Assembly (NCBI GenBank): GCA_029891385.1
Contig: CM057228.1
Coordinates: 57,109,783-57,173,782, forward strand
Length of the DNA: 64,000 nucleotides
Source: Erythroxylum novogranatense
Taxonomy: Eukaryota > Streptophyta > Magnoliopsida > Malpighiales > Erythroxylaceae
Direction: 5' to 3'
Shown here: in pieces, positions 36,219 through 48,189 of the stretch
Position numbering within the stretch: position 1 is the stretch's first letter
Layout: each line of letters opens with the position of its first letter
Program-made: the position numbers and the translations under genes
The notes under the pieces: generated by a model
What the model was told of the DNA's origin: nothing
Databases searched by the model: none
What the model saw: only the letters and a program-made list of their open reading frames with translations

Positions 36219-37514
36219 ATGGCTCCAAGACAATCTTCAAGGAAAGGGAAAGAAATCGCTCCTCCACCAGGTCCCCACGTTCAATATGGACCACAAGTTT
36301 GTGGGTCTTCATCAAGAGGAGATGCTTTAAGAGAAGAAGATGTGGTTGAACCTAGGTTTGTGTCAAAGGATGCACAAACTCTATATTACAAAGTGCTACA
36401 AAATTTGGTATTGATTCCTTCTATGAGATTTGACTGGGGTGAACTAGACCATAGTGAGTTTACTGATGTGTTTGCTAAAATTACAAATCTTGGGCTGCGA
36501 GAGTTTTTAGGATTTTAGGATGATATTTATGAAGATGTGGTTAGGGAGTTCTATGCAAATCTCATTGTGACTGGGAGTAATGTTGAGGATGGAGTTCTTA
36601 TGAAATCCAAAATTAACGAGAAACAAGTTTCTTTGTGTGAATCAAATTTGTGTATGTTGTTTCATTTTCCTAGAGGAGGAGTAAGGCCTAGAGCATCTTT
36701 TACTGACTTTGAAATTTTGAGGAATGCTGAAGGTGATACTGATGAGGAAGCCGAAGAGAATTTCGGCTATACCGAAGAAAAAGGGGCTGATCTATTGAGT
36801 AGGTTATGTTCAGATCATTCCCCTCCCTTTGAGGCTATGGATCTGCCTTTAAATTATCGAATATTACATTATGCAATCAATCGGGTTATTTATCCAAAGA
36901 AGGCTAGCAATAATCAGATTACTTCACTGGATAAGGAGATTCTGTGGCATATAGAAGAAGGATGGAAAATCAATTATGTGAGCCTGATTATTCAAATGAT
37001 GAGGAAGAAGGCTAGTTTATTATAAGGACAGCTGAAAGGGAAACCAGTCCGGCATAAAGGAATGCCTTATGCTGCTTTGATAACCCATCTCTCTCAGTTC
37101 CAAAGGTGTGATCTGGCTTCCTATGCTCATCTTCCTTATCCTCAGAGTTGGAGATTCACTCCTTATAACTTGAGAAGTATGAAACTGGTGAAAACTGTGG
37201 AAAAAGGTTGAGTCTACTCTTATCATGTTGAGAAGCTTGGTCTGACTTTAGAAGGTGAGCAAGTACCTCCGAGACAACGATCCAAGAGGGTAGCGGATCG
37301 ACCAAGTAGCTCACGGCCCAGTAACGTGAGACGGAGTGAGGTTACTCATAAGGAACTTAACGAGATTAATGAGCAATTGGATGACCTCAATGATCGTGTT
37401 GATAGTATTCAGAGTATGTTTGGTGGGTTGGCGAAGAAGGTTGATGCGCAACACCGCATGTTGAAGAAGATTTTTAAGAAGTTAGGGTGTAGGCATGATG
37501 ACTCTTCATCATGA
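36219..37514 (+). pseudogene. Extra 3' ORF of the copia element, plant transposon-protein type, three stops
   Basis: One frame of 431 codons from ATG 36219 (MAPRQSSRKGKEIAPPP) to TGA 37512-37514, with no frameshift and only three stops (36516-36518, 37023-37025, 37209-37211). Residues 40-330 carry the Transposase_32-like fold also seen in the minus-strand gene copies at 7.9-16 kb: FYANLIVTG, the YRILHYAINRVIYPKKA block, ITSLDKEILWHIEEGW, YAALITHLSQF. Then comes a basic linker, and the C-terminus (37350-37500) is a heptad coiled coil (ELNEINEQLDDLNDRVDSIQ). Sireviruses often carry an additional ORF here, in some called envelope-like; I see no signal peptide or membrane segment, so that label does not fit. 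Function unknown. Confidence 0.78.
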
Positions 37515-37675
37515 TGTGTATTGCCTTTGCCTTGACCAACATTTACTCTTATGTTCTCCTTTAGTGTTTATGGTACTTGTTGTGTTGGATTGTTATTGTC
37601 TTTATTTGTGTTTGATGTTGTGTTTGCTTATAAATTTCATTTGAGACCTTTGTTCATCTTGATTTTTGATTATGA

Positions 37676-37921
37676 CAAAAAGGGGGAGTAATATTGGAAA
37701 TTGATGTTTGATTAAGGGGGAGTATGAGTATGAGTATGTGTGTTTGATTTGAGACTTTAATTTGCAACATTTTCAATTTCTATTAAAATCCTTGGTTTAT
37801 TAATTAAGGGGGAGACAAACTAACCATCAAGACAAGGGATTAAAAACTTTGATCAAGTTTCATGTTTTTCAAATTTCTTTTCAATTTCTAAATATTTTGT
37901 CATTATCAAAAAGGGGGAGAT
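37676..37921 (+). promoter_or_regulatory. Multiple polypurine tracts before the 3' LTR
   Basis: AAGGGGGAG occurs at about 37679, 37714, 37807 and 37912; the last directly abuts the 3' LTR and is the functional plus-strand primer. Repeated polypurine tracts upstream of the true one are a known Sirevirus hallmark. Confidence 0.88.
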
Positions 37922-39009
37922 TGTTGGACCAATGGTGGTTGACAAATTAAATCCCTTTATGTTTTGATAATAATAAAATATCTAGAATTAGTTAAGAAAT
38001 TATTTCAGGAATTTTGGGATTATTATTCAGTGAAAGATTTGTGCAAATCAAGATGGGCAAGTGACAAATCATTGAAGAATCAAGATGGAAGTTTCCTTAT
38101 AAGTGAAAGAGGCTTAAATAATGAGAATTATAGAGGATTTGGTTGGATGTTACCGTTGGAGGACCACAAGTCGACTTGCACAGCATAAGTCGACTTGTAC
38201 ATCAAGATCTGAACAGCATAAGTCGACTAACTTATGAAGATATGTCAACACAAGTCGACTAATAGTATATAAGTCAACTTATCGTGGACCACAAGTCGAC
38301 TTACACAGCACAAGTCGACTTATAGAAGAGCGGAGATGCAATTTTACGTAAAATGTTGTCACAAGTCAACTTATACATTCGACAAGTCGACTTATGGGTA
38401 CAACAAATTAGTTCCAACGGTCCAATTAGCCACAAATGGAAAGGAGATTGTTAAGGAACGGCTATAACAATCATGCAACGGCTAGAATAAGCTCCAACAG
38501 CTATTTTTCTACTAGTATAAAGAGTGGATGATTGATGAAGAGTAGAGAGAAGTTCTACAAGCCAAAATACTCTTATATTGCTCCAAAATTGCTCATTATT
38601 GTTCTTATTTTGTTACACAATTGTATTGAGCACTTGTTCTTCAATCTTTATCTTATTTCTCTTACAATTTGAGTGACTAGTGAAAGGTCACGTGTGAGGC
38701 AGGATTTGTGCCGGAAGACAAATCGATTGTAAAGGTAGCTTGAGCCAGAAATCAAGTGACATTGTAAAAAGTTCACACTCAACTACAAAGTGTGCAATAA
38801 AGTGATTGGCAAAATCCTAAGTGGGAGCTTAGGTAGAGGACGTAGGTCTTAGCATCAAACCTCTATAAAAACAGTGTTTGATCTTCTTCCCTACTCTTTT
38901 CCTTTAAGTTTATTTAAATTATTTTTGTGTGTATTAACTTCTGATTTTATTGTAGAAAATTTCAAAAAGCTTAAAGATCTATTCAACCCCCCCTTCTAGA
39001 TCACTTACA
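37922..39009 (+). repeat. 3' LTR of the copia element, 1088 bp, uninterrupted
   Basis: It starts TGTTGGACCAATGG after the polypurine tract and ends ATCACTTACA before the AATCT duplication (39010-39014). U3 has about nine AAGTCGACTT-like palindromes (38165-38395), a TATA-like TATAAAG at about 38516 and no insertion, so it serves as the empty-site reference for the foldback element in the 5' LTR. Confidence 0.93.
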
Positions 39010-39014
39010 AATCT

Positions 39015-40169
39015 GAATGGAAACCCCTTTTTGTCTCAGATTGCTCTAATTTGTCTTTGTTATATTAAAAATTGTAATCATAACAGTGCCCTACACTTTT
39101 TATTATGCAAAAAAGATACTTGAACTTTGTAAAAATCATTGGTAACATGAATCCCAACACATATTTATATTGTACCCATGCCATTTAACTATTTGATGAC
39201 TAAACTTTATATTGTTGATCCTTTAAGTACATGGGTTTATCTTGAAAACATAAGAATACATATTATATTTCAATCTAACTAAATAATCTTTCAATTCAAC
39301 TTAATTCAAATAACGTCACCTATACAAAGTAGATATAAAAGAGAAAAAGTTTAAGATAAGAAGTATTTGATAAGTAACAGTAAAAAAATTTAATCAATTT
39401 TATTTGAATTTTTTTAACGAGCTTGATTGGCTTGGATAAAATTTCATCCAAATCTTTATATGAGAGAGTAAACACCTAGTTATGAATGCCTTTTACCATC
39501 ACTTATAACTTTATCCCATTAATTATATCAAAATTAGTAGAGTAGAATTTATTTACGCATTTTTTTAGTAATTCAAAATTGAATGGACTATTTAGCCACT
39601 CATGAACCCAAACTCAAAAAATTCAAAATGCATCAAACATTAGACATTCAACTCATTATTTAACTTCAGCATCATTATCAAGACTATTTAATAAGTTTCA
39701 CTAAACTAATAACTAGTAATCACATCTATTAACCTAATGTAATCAATTCATAAGATAATATCACTTATGATAGATTAACTCAGTCACCTCAATTTTCTTG
39801 CCTAATTTCCTAGAGTTTTCACTTATTAAGATAAATGCGATTAGATTGAATGCTTATAAATAAACTAAGGCTTAAGGTAGTCACTCTCTCGCACTTAAGT
39901 TGTACATTATCCTCAATATATACAACATACAAAAATAATGAAAACTAGAAAAATAAGGAAAAAGAAGAAAATTAGGATAATTAGTACCCGATAACGATAA
40001 CATATATCAAGACTTATCAAATGTCATTAATAATTATTAATTATTAATCAGTAACTATTGACTCCTTAGTTGTCGGCTCACTCTATGTATGTGTCTATTA
40101 TCTCATGTAGGAGTGTTTGTAAGATAAGGAAAACATAAATTTGTGTTGGATATATTGTTACATTTATAA
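39015..40169. other. AT-rich spacer
   Basis: Sequence flanking the copia insertion on the right; AT-rich, with no gene, RNA or clear repeat recognised. Its first bases join directly to 26007 once the copia element is removed. Confidence 0.65.
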
Positions 40170-41960
40170 CCTGCAAAACTCAGTTAAATCTTATCTAAGG
40201 AAAATATTCATAACCCAATAGTGAAAATTCATTAAAAAGACACACTTATATTTTAGAATCCCAAGGTAAATGGACTACTTGGTCTTTACATTTAGCATGG
40301 CTCATTCATCCTTAAGAATATAAACAAATGCCTAACACCCAAATGCTTTTAAATGATTATAGGAAATCCTCTTTCCAAAACCAAACTTCCTCTGGGGTAA
40401 ATTCCATTAAAAAAGAATGATGGCAAAAGATTGACAATGTTGATGGTAGTCAATATGACCTCACCGTAGAATGACTAGGATAGCTTAGCATGAGAAAGCA
40501 TACATTAAACCCTTGTTGTAATGGCATGGTTTATTCTTTCGATAATAACAGTGTCCTGGGTGGTGTCTTTTAAAGTTTGATACCACAGGATCTACAATAT
40601 TCCTTAAAGGGACTAAGATACTCTCTACCATTATCAGCTTATACACACTTTAATTACTAACTGGTCTCTCATTCCACTCCAAAATGTAACTCCTTGAATG
40701 CTTCAGTTACCTGATCTTTTGATTTCAATAAAAAGGCCTATACTCTTCTAAAAAATTCATCAATAAAATAACAAACTATAATGCATCACTAAGTAATTTT
40801 TCATTCATTGAACAAATATTTGTAACTTTGATATTATCCACCGTTACTAGCTTATACATACTTTAATTTCTAGCTAGCCTCTCATTCCACTCTACATAGA
40901 ACTTCTAGAATGCTTCAGTTATTAGCTTTTTTTATTTTAATAAAAATGCCTAAAATTTTTCTCAAGAATTCATCAATAAAAGTAACAAAGTATAATACAC
41001 CACCAAATAAATTTTCATTCACTGAACAATAAACTTCTACATGAACCAAAATCAAAAATACATTTTCTCTTAGTGAGTTGTACAAGTTTACAAAATAAAA
41101 CTTTATGTTGTTTTCTAGTTAAAAAACTAGTGCAAGGATCCGAATTTTTTCTTCTATTATTAGGGAGATGTTACTTTTAAGCAAGGATTTGTAATCTCTT
41201 TTCACTTATATGCTAAGACTTTTATGCTATAACTCCAAATCTTTACATCACATACAAAGATCCTTCTTTTCTTCCTCGAGCCACAGTCACAATTAACTTC
41301 TACTGAGCTTCTATTTGTCATTTCTATAGCAACACTAAAAACTATCATCATTGAGTTTTCCTACTAGATAAGATTAAGGTGTATATCTAGAACATGCATC
41401 ATATCCTTTAGTATAAGCTCAAAATCCAAACTTATTGTTAAGATGACATCACCCATGTTAACAATATGACATTTTTTCTTCATTTCCTATCTTGGCAATA
41501 TGAAAATCTCCATGTTTGTAGGATGAGAAGAAACTTTTATATAGGTTAAGATAAATGGAGGCATCAAAATCAATAATCCATGGATCATCATTATAGGTCA
41601 GATTGATATCATTATCAATATTAATGAAGAAAATATATTCTTGTGTAGCCATTGTGGTGATATTTCTATCTTTATCTTTCCTTTGTTCAACTGGTCTGGC
41701 TTTATTTTCCTGGCTTTTGATCTCTCTTATAGATTCGACACTCAATTTTCTCATGGCCTAGTTTTTTGCAATAATATCAAAAAAGTTTGGAATAGGACTT
41801 TGATCTTCCTCTTGATTGATCTTAAACTTTATGTATTCCTCATCTCTCACTTCTTCCTCAATTTTTAATGATATTTACCTTTAAATGCCCTATGGGATCA
41901 CTTTCTTTTCTTCTGGCTTCTTCATTCAAAAGAATATCACTTAAATATATATTCTTTTAG
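40170..41960 (-). pseudogene. Old copia gag-protease-integrase fossil
   Basis: Minus-strand fragments, heavily mutated, keep the Ty1-copia order from right to left. There is a zinc-knuckle remnant YYCKKLGHEKIEC near 41735-41775, a protease relic DPWIIDFDASIYLNLYKSFF near 41590-41530 (the DSG is now DFD), and integrase pieces with ADNGREYLSPFKEYC near 40640-40590 and FGKRISYNHLKAFG near 40385-40330. Part of the integrase segment (about 40620-40830) is repeated in diverged form at about 40830-41030. Many stops are present, and no RT or LTR was recognised. It belongs to a different copia lineage from the Sirevirus-like element (its FFSSYK block after the protease site resembles other copia families) and is clearly much older. 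Confidence 0.72.
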
Positions 41961-42111
41961 CCTCCATCGATCTGAAACGGAGTTATTGCAAGTGAACTAA
42001 CTCTAAAGTAATGAATTGAGAAGAAGTAGTCCTTGCAACTCATCATTAATTGGTATTTCTACCTTTGATAGCTTGTTAACAAGTCTCTTGAAAGTATTCG
42101 ATCAACTACTC

Positions 42112-42540
42112 TGGTCGGGTCGGTCGTGCTGGGCCCGAATCTAGTCATAACGACCCGTGGGCTGACCGGTCCCTCTTTCAAGGATCAGTCTCATACCTAT
42201 TGGCTATGTCAGGCCCAAGCCCAATCTACACATCCATAGCCCGTTCGTAGGTGGAAGTCTCCCATGCATACGTAAAGACTTAAACCTAGCATCTGCTCCA
42301 TATATAAGGTACGACTCTGCCATAATAGAGGTACGTAATCACAACCCTAGTTCTCTCTGCTCACGGCGATCCCACCTACACAAAATACTGACTTGAGCGT
42401 CGGAGGGGCTTATCGGGAAACAACCCCCAACGTGCCTTCCTTGTTTTGTAGGAACCTTCAAGACGAAATTCCCGTGAGAAGCAGTCAACTCCATGGATCC
42501 GAACGACAATGTGCAGCCTCGTCGGGATCAGGTTGAACCA
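42112..42540 (+). repeat. 5' LTR of the gypsy element
   Basis: 429 bp, TG to CA, with a TATATAAG box at 42301-42308. It carries an ATG at 42493 that opens the gag frame (see gag). The primer-site-like TGGAATCCACCGTGGGG begins three bases after the LTR, at 42543. Confidence 0.93.
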
Positions 42541-43836
42541 GTTGGAATCCACCGTGGGGCCCGACATCAGGGCACCACGTCCAGAACCACACAGATCAGT
42601 CAGACGGCAGCAGCCAACCCTGACATAGCCATCGTCGCGGCACTCGCGTTACAGCGGATAAGTTCACAATAACCAGCCACTCTTCTGCTAACACATCATG
42701 ATTCCCGCACGCAGTCTACACACCTGAACGATCAACAACCATCTCAAAACCCAGATCAAGAAGAACAAAGCGTGGCCCCGGAGGACAAAGCTGAGACTGA
42801 TATGCACCCGAATTTCCAACACCCTCTGGATGTCAATCCTCCTCTGCCGCAACAAACCTCACTCACTCGAAAACAGATCGAAAAAGCAGCTGATATATTG
42901 ATTCGTTAGATCCTACAATCTCAGCAAGAACAACAACAGACATCCGCACAACAGAAGGGAATGATGGCCGATCGCCATCCTGTCGCGGCCCTAGATAAAA
43001 TCGTGAACGATCGGATCAATGTGGCCTTGAATTCCCGCCCGGGTTACCCATCAGCGCATCACAGCTCTCCCTTCATTCCGATAATCTTGGATAGCCTCCC
43101 GGCGCCTGGCACCAAAATATCGACGCCCGAAAAATATACTAGAAAGATCGATCCTCTGGACTACCTACAGCACTTCCAGTCGATGATGAACCTACACTGC
43201 GTTCCAGACGCCATTCATTGTAAGGCTTTTTGTACGGCCTTTCAAGAGCGAGCTCGACGATGGTTCAATAACCTACCTCCGAGCTGTATCACTTGCTTTG
43301 AGGACTTTAGGTCGCTATTCCTCAATCAGTTCGCCACAAGTAAACGGCCGCAGAAGACGACCTTGGAAGTGATGCAATTGACCCAAGGGCGGAATGAAAG
43401 CTTGCGATAATTTATCGCTCGTTTCAACAACGAAGCTGTCGAGGTCCCTAACCTCACCTGCTTGTCCATGTTGGCGGCATTGATGAACAATACCAGAGAT
43501 GAAGAGTTTAAGAAGTCACTAGCTCTCGATCAGCCTCAGTCTATTCAAGAGATAAGGAATCGGGCGGATAAATATATACAGCTCGAAGAAGTATTGAGAA
43601 ACACAAAACGAAGAGCAGACGACCGCGGGCCTAGCGGTAGAGCGGACGATTCCCACAAACGACAGAAGGATCAATCGAGCTGGAGAAAGCCGACCGATCG
43701 ACAGGGACATCGACGAGAATTCACCCCGCTCAACAGGCGATACGCGGAAGTATTGGAGGCTATCAAGGTAGATGGGGAACCCCTCTGAGAACCCAATAAG
43801 TTGAAGACCCCCATCAACAGGAAGACCCCGATTTGT
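42493..43836 (+). pseudogene. gypsy gag, stops in one frame
   Basis: One frame runs from ATG 42493 (inside the LTR) with stops at 42670-42672, 42907-42909, 43408-43410 and 43786-43788. The Retrotrans_gag core is plain: KISTPEKYTRKIDPLDYLQH, the CKAFCTAFQERARRWFNNLP stretch, SFCI-like FEDFRSLFLNQFA and LTQGRNESLR before the third stop. The acidic-basic linker (RRADDRGPSGRADDSHKRQK) follows. The zinc-knuckle-like [14 protein letters not shown] at about 43839-43880 lies in another frame, reached through a shift near 43825, and continues into the protease. The stops at 42670 and 42907 are in glutamine-rich context and fit CAA/CAG to TAA/TAG changes. Whether translation really starts in the LTR is unproven. 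Confidence 0.82.
42543..42559 (+). other. Primer binding site candidate of the gypsy element
   Basis: TGGAATCCACCGTGGGG follows the LTR end by two bases. Its position and TGG start fit a tRNA primer site. I cannot name the tRNA from memory with confidence. Confidence 0.55.
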
Positions 43837-46800
43837 ATTGTCGTTTCCATAGAGAGATTGGTCATGATACGGAGGATTGCTGTCAGTTGAAAAGAGAAAT
43901 TGAATTCCTCATCCAAAGGGGAAAGCTGGGTCAGTTTATAAAGCGCGGACAGAATGCCGATCGAGACAATGACAACAGGATCGGTCGATCTAACAATGGA
44001 CGATAGCCTTGGAGGCGAAACGATACGAATGATGAAAGGAGGCGAAATGAGAACATTGACGATCGACGTGAAACAAGAGGACAGTTCAGGGCAAGAGGCA
44101 ATAGAAACACCGAGCAACAAGACGACCGACCGGTTAGGATCATTAACATGATTTTCGGTGGTAGTGTAGCGGGCGGATCTACCGTTAAAGGAAGAAAGAG
44201 GTATGCCAGGTAGGTCGGTGAAGACTTGTCGGCCAAGAAGAAAAAGCAAAACGATGGAATGATATCCTTCGATGAGTCTAACTTAGACGGTGTCAGCTGT
44301 CCGCATGATGACGCGCTCGTAGTAGATCTAAAAATGGATGGTAACGAAGTGAAGCGAGTAATGGTAGATACGGGCAACTCGGTCGATTTGTTGTATTATG
44401 ATGCCTTCAAGCAGATGGAGATACCAGAGGATCGACTACTGCCCGTAGAAAGACCTATCAAAGGGATAACTGGGGCATCAGCCTACCCATTTGCCCGAGT
44501 ATTTCTGAAAGTAAAATTCAGACAAAAGCCGTGCCAGATAGAGAAGGATATTAAATTCCTGGTTGTGAAGTTTGTGGGGGCATACAATGCAATAATCGGA
44601 CAGGCTACTCAGAATGCCCTCAGAGCGGTTATTTCCACCTATTACTAAGCGATGAAGTTTCCAACGCCCCGTGAAATCGGTGTTGTCAGAGGTCAACAAA
44701 GAATTGCTAGAGAGTGCTACTTAGCAGAAACAAAGACATTAGACGGGGCAGTGGTATTGGCGAGCTCTCTTGACGTGAGAGCTAATGAAGAAACAGAAAG
44801 GATGAACCCCGTAGAAGAAACACAGAGGGTCATATTGGATGAAGCGGACCACTCCAAGTTTACAAATCTTGGTTCCGAGCTTCAGAAAGGCTTAGTCAGA
44901 GATATCACGGATTGCTTGATAGAAAACAGATCGGTCTTCGCTTAGGTACCGAGCAACATGTTGGGCATTTCCCGATCAGTCGCATCGCACTCTCTCGATA
45001 TCCGAAAAGATTGCAAGCCGGTCAGACAAAAGAAGCGATGGCACAGCAAGGACCGACAGGAGGTAATCGAAAAAGAAATAGAGAAATTACTTGAAGCCGA
45101 GTTCATCCGAGAAGTCAAATACCCTGAATGGCTCGCCAATGTGGTGTTGGTGAAGAAGAAGAACGGGAGGTGGAGAATGTGCGTCGATTTTACCGACCTG
45201 AACAAAGCATGTCCAAAGGACAGTTTCCCCTTGCCCAAGATCGACCAGTTAATAGACTCCACCTCTGGACATGAACTTCTCAGCTTCTTGGATGCCTTCT
45301 CGGGCTACCATCAAATTCATATGAGTCTCGAAGACGAAGAAAAGACTGCCTTTATAACTGACTAGGGCACGTATTGCTACCAAGTAATGTCGTTCGGTTT
45401 GAAGAATGCGGGGGCCACTTATCAGCGGCTCGCCATTGAGGTTTTTAAGAAACAGATCGTTCGATCTGTCGAGGCCTATGTGGACGATATGGTGGTCAAG
45501 AGTAAGACAGCCGTCGAGCACGTGGGAGATCTAAAAGAAGTCTTCCAGACCCTTGACAAATTTCAGATGAAGCTGAACCTGGAAAAATGCGTCTTTGGTG
45601 TGGCATCCGGAAAATTCCTGGGTTTATGATCACTCAGCGGGGGATTGAAGCTAACCCTAAAAAGATCGAAGTTATTGTCCAAATGTCCTCACCGCGATGT
45701 CTAAAAGATGTTCAGATATTGACTGGGCGGATAGTCTCTTTGAGCAGGTTTGTCTCCAGGATGGGGGACAAGTGCCTCCCGTTTTTCAAAATCTTGAGGA
45801 AAACGAATATGTCTCAGTTCCAATGGCCGGATGAATGCGAAAGAGCCTTCCAACACTTGAAGCAGTATCTAACAAGCCCACCTATTTTGCAGAGCCCCGT
45901 TGAGGGGGAGGTTCTGATTATCTATCTGGCGGTCATAGAGGGGGCGATTAGTGCGGTCCTCGTTTGATCGGATGACAAGGAACAATTTTCCATCTACTAC
46001 GTCAGTAAGGTATTAAACGGACCAGAAATACGATATGCGCCTATAGAAAAGTTAGCTTTATCCTTGATAACTACGGGGCGGAAACTGAGGCCGTACTTTC
46101 AGAGTCATACCATCGAAGTGCGGACCAACCAGCCCCTCAAGCAGTGCCTCCAAAAGCACGAGACCTCTGGGCGGTTAATAAAATGGGCGGTAGAGCTGGG
46201 GGAGTTCGATATATACTATAAACTGAGGACGACGATCAAGGCCTAAGTGTTGGCAGACTTCGTGGCAGAAATGAGACAACCCGACTCGCAGGACGAGCAA
46301 CACCCTGCCTGGAACCTGTTCGTTGACGGATCATCCAACGCTGAGGGATGCGGAGTAGGAGTGGTACTAATCAGTCCACACCAGGAGGAAAAGGTAGAGT
46401 ATGCTCTTCGGTTGAAATTCAGAGCATCCAATAACGAGGTGAAATACGAGGCTCTAATAGCCGGCCTCCGGTTAGCAAAAGAAACAGGAATAAAGCATCT
46501 GAAGGTATACAATGACAGCCAGATAGTGGTTGGTCAAGTCTCTGGACAATATGAAACCAAGGGGAACAGCATGATCAAGTACCTAGAGTTGGTAAAACAG
46601 GAGTTGAGCAATTTCGAGCAGTACTTGGTCAGCAGGATAGAACGGGCTCAAAATGCTCAGGCAGATGCGCTCTCCAAGATGGCCTCCGACCAGAACGCCA
46701 GGAACAACATCTTGGTCGAGCGGCTTGACCAACCTAGTATTCAGAAGATTACTGAAGTCTTTCAAGCGGACGAACGGTCAAGTTGGATGGAGCCGATCAG

Positions 46801-48016
46801 ACAATACCTTCTCAAAGGAATACAGCCAACGGAGGCTCTGGAGGCCAGAAAACTGAGGGTAAAGGCGGTTGAGTACGTGATCGACAACGACATTCTGTAC
46901 AAGCGCTCTTACGACTGGTCGTTATTGCATTGCCTGGATAAAGAGGAGGCGGAACAAGCAATGGCTGAAGTTCATGAAGGAATGTGCGGAAATCACTTAG
47001 GAGGCAGAATGTTGGCTCATAGGTTGATCAGACAAGGGTGTTATTGGCCGACAATGAGGAATGATTATCAAGAGAAAGTTAACCGGTGCGAGGCTTGCCA
47101 GAAGAACAGCAACTCGTCTCACCAACCAACTGAGCAATTGAAAATTGTGAGTCATCTCATTCCTTTTGCTCAATGGGGAATGGACATTCTAGGACCTTTT
47201 CCTCTCGGTCAGGGACAGAAGAAGTTTTTGATAGTGGCGGTCGAATACTTCACTAAATGGGTGGAAGCGGAAGCGGAAGCGGTCGCCACTATCATCGAGC
47301 AGAAGATTGAAAATTTTGTGCGTAAGAACATTCTGAGCCGCTTTGGGATGCCCATGGTTTTGGTTGCAGACAACGGTCGACAGTTTGACAACAAGAAGTT
47401 CAGAGGCTTCTGCAAACGTTTGAAGATAAAACTCCAGTTAACTTCAGTAGCCCATCCTCAGAGTAATGGGCTAGTGGAGAATACCAATAAAAAGATAATG
47501 AGTGCTATCAAGAAGCGCTTAGACGGACGCAAAACCTGGGTAGACGAAGTAGATGAAGTGTTGTGGGCATACAGAACTACCCCGAACGGAGCTACAGGGG
47601 AAACACCATTCAGGATGACTTTTAGGGCAGAAGCCCTGGTCCTAGTGGAAGTGGTGTTGCACAATCAAAGAGTTTCGGGTTATGAAGAAGAAAGAAATAA
47701 GGAAGCCCGCAAAGCAGCACTGGTACTTCTTAGCGAAGTTAGAGAAAGGGCAGCAGCTCGCTTGAAAGCCATTAGGTAAAAAGCAATGAGATTCTACAAT
47801 AGAAGGGTAAAGTCGAGCGACATAAAGGTCGTAGGGTATGTTCTATGGAAGGCCGAGGCGGCTGGAAAGCATCCTGGAAAGCTCGGCCAAGCATAGGAAG
47901 GGCCTTATCAAGTGGTCAAACAAACCGGGCACGACTCTTACATCCTGCGCGATTCGAACGGAAAGATCCTTCTAAGGCCCTAGAATTCTCAAAATTTGAA
48001 GGCGTTCTACCAATAG
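43836..48016 (+). pseudogene. gypsy pol: protease, RT, two RNase H domains, integrase
   Basis: Frame 0 from 43836 holds the zinc knuckle and, after 44226, the protease with VMVDTGNSVDLLYYDAF (DTG at about 44370). RT has LVKKKNGRWRMCVDFTDLNK, FLDAFSGYHQI and catalytic YVDD at about 45478-45489. A one-base shift near 45628 moves the frame. The first RNase H is at about 45830-46200, and a second archaeal-type RNase H starts with LFVDGSSNAEGCG at about 46318. Integrase has the HHCC finger (HLGGRMLAHRLIRQGCYWP, CEACQKNSN), D in MDILGPFP, D in VADNGRQFD and E in GLVENTNKKI. The frame ends at 48014-48016. Stops at 44943, 45363, 45965, 46244, 47777, 47894 and 47981 interrupt it; several replace conserved Trp, Gln or Arg. 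Confidence 0.92.
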
Positions 48017-48189
48017 ATAAGTTGATTTTAGTTATTTATTTTTCCTTTATTTGTTTATTGTAAGCCTGCGGGTACCTTTTTCCTAGCCCTGCCAGTCAGG
48101 TTTTTTAACGGCCCGCTCCCTTATCATCAATAAAGGGTTTCAAATTTCTCGGCAAATAGTTTAGCAAATTGTTCGAAAGGAAGCCTGTC

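Larger units (their letters stand above)
26008..39009 (+). mobile_element. Full-length Ty1-copia element, Sirevirus-like, inactive, with nested insertion
   Basis: Both LTRs begin TGTTGGACCAATGG and end ATCACTTACA, and the element is flanked by a perfect AATCT duplication (26003-26007 and 39010-39014). The order gag, protease, integrase, RT, RNase H is Ty1-copia. The Sirevirus assignment rests on a long gag with a coiled coil, several AAGGGGGAG tracts before the 3' LTR and an extra ORF after RNase H. The element is 13.0 kb here, or about 9.2 kb without the 3773-bp insertion in its 5' LTR. Frameshifts and stops inactivate every ORF. By eye the LTRs differ at about 3 percent of positions, mostly transitions, so it is old but not ancient. 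Confidence 0.92.

Noticed and set aside
36219..37514. Envelope-like protein label for the copia 3' ORF
   Set aside because: No signal peptide, no membrane helix and no glycoprotein-like features were seen; the domain and coiled coil point elsewhere.
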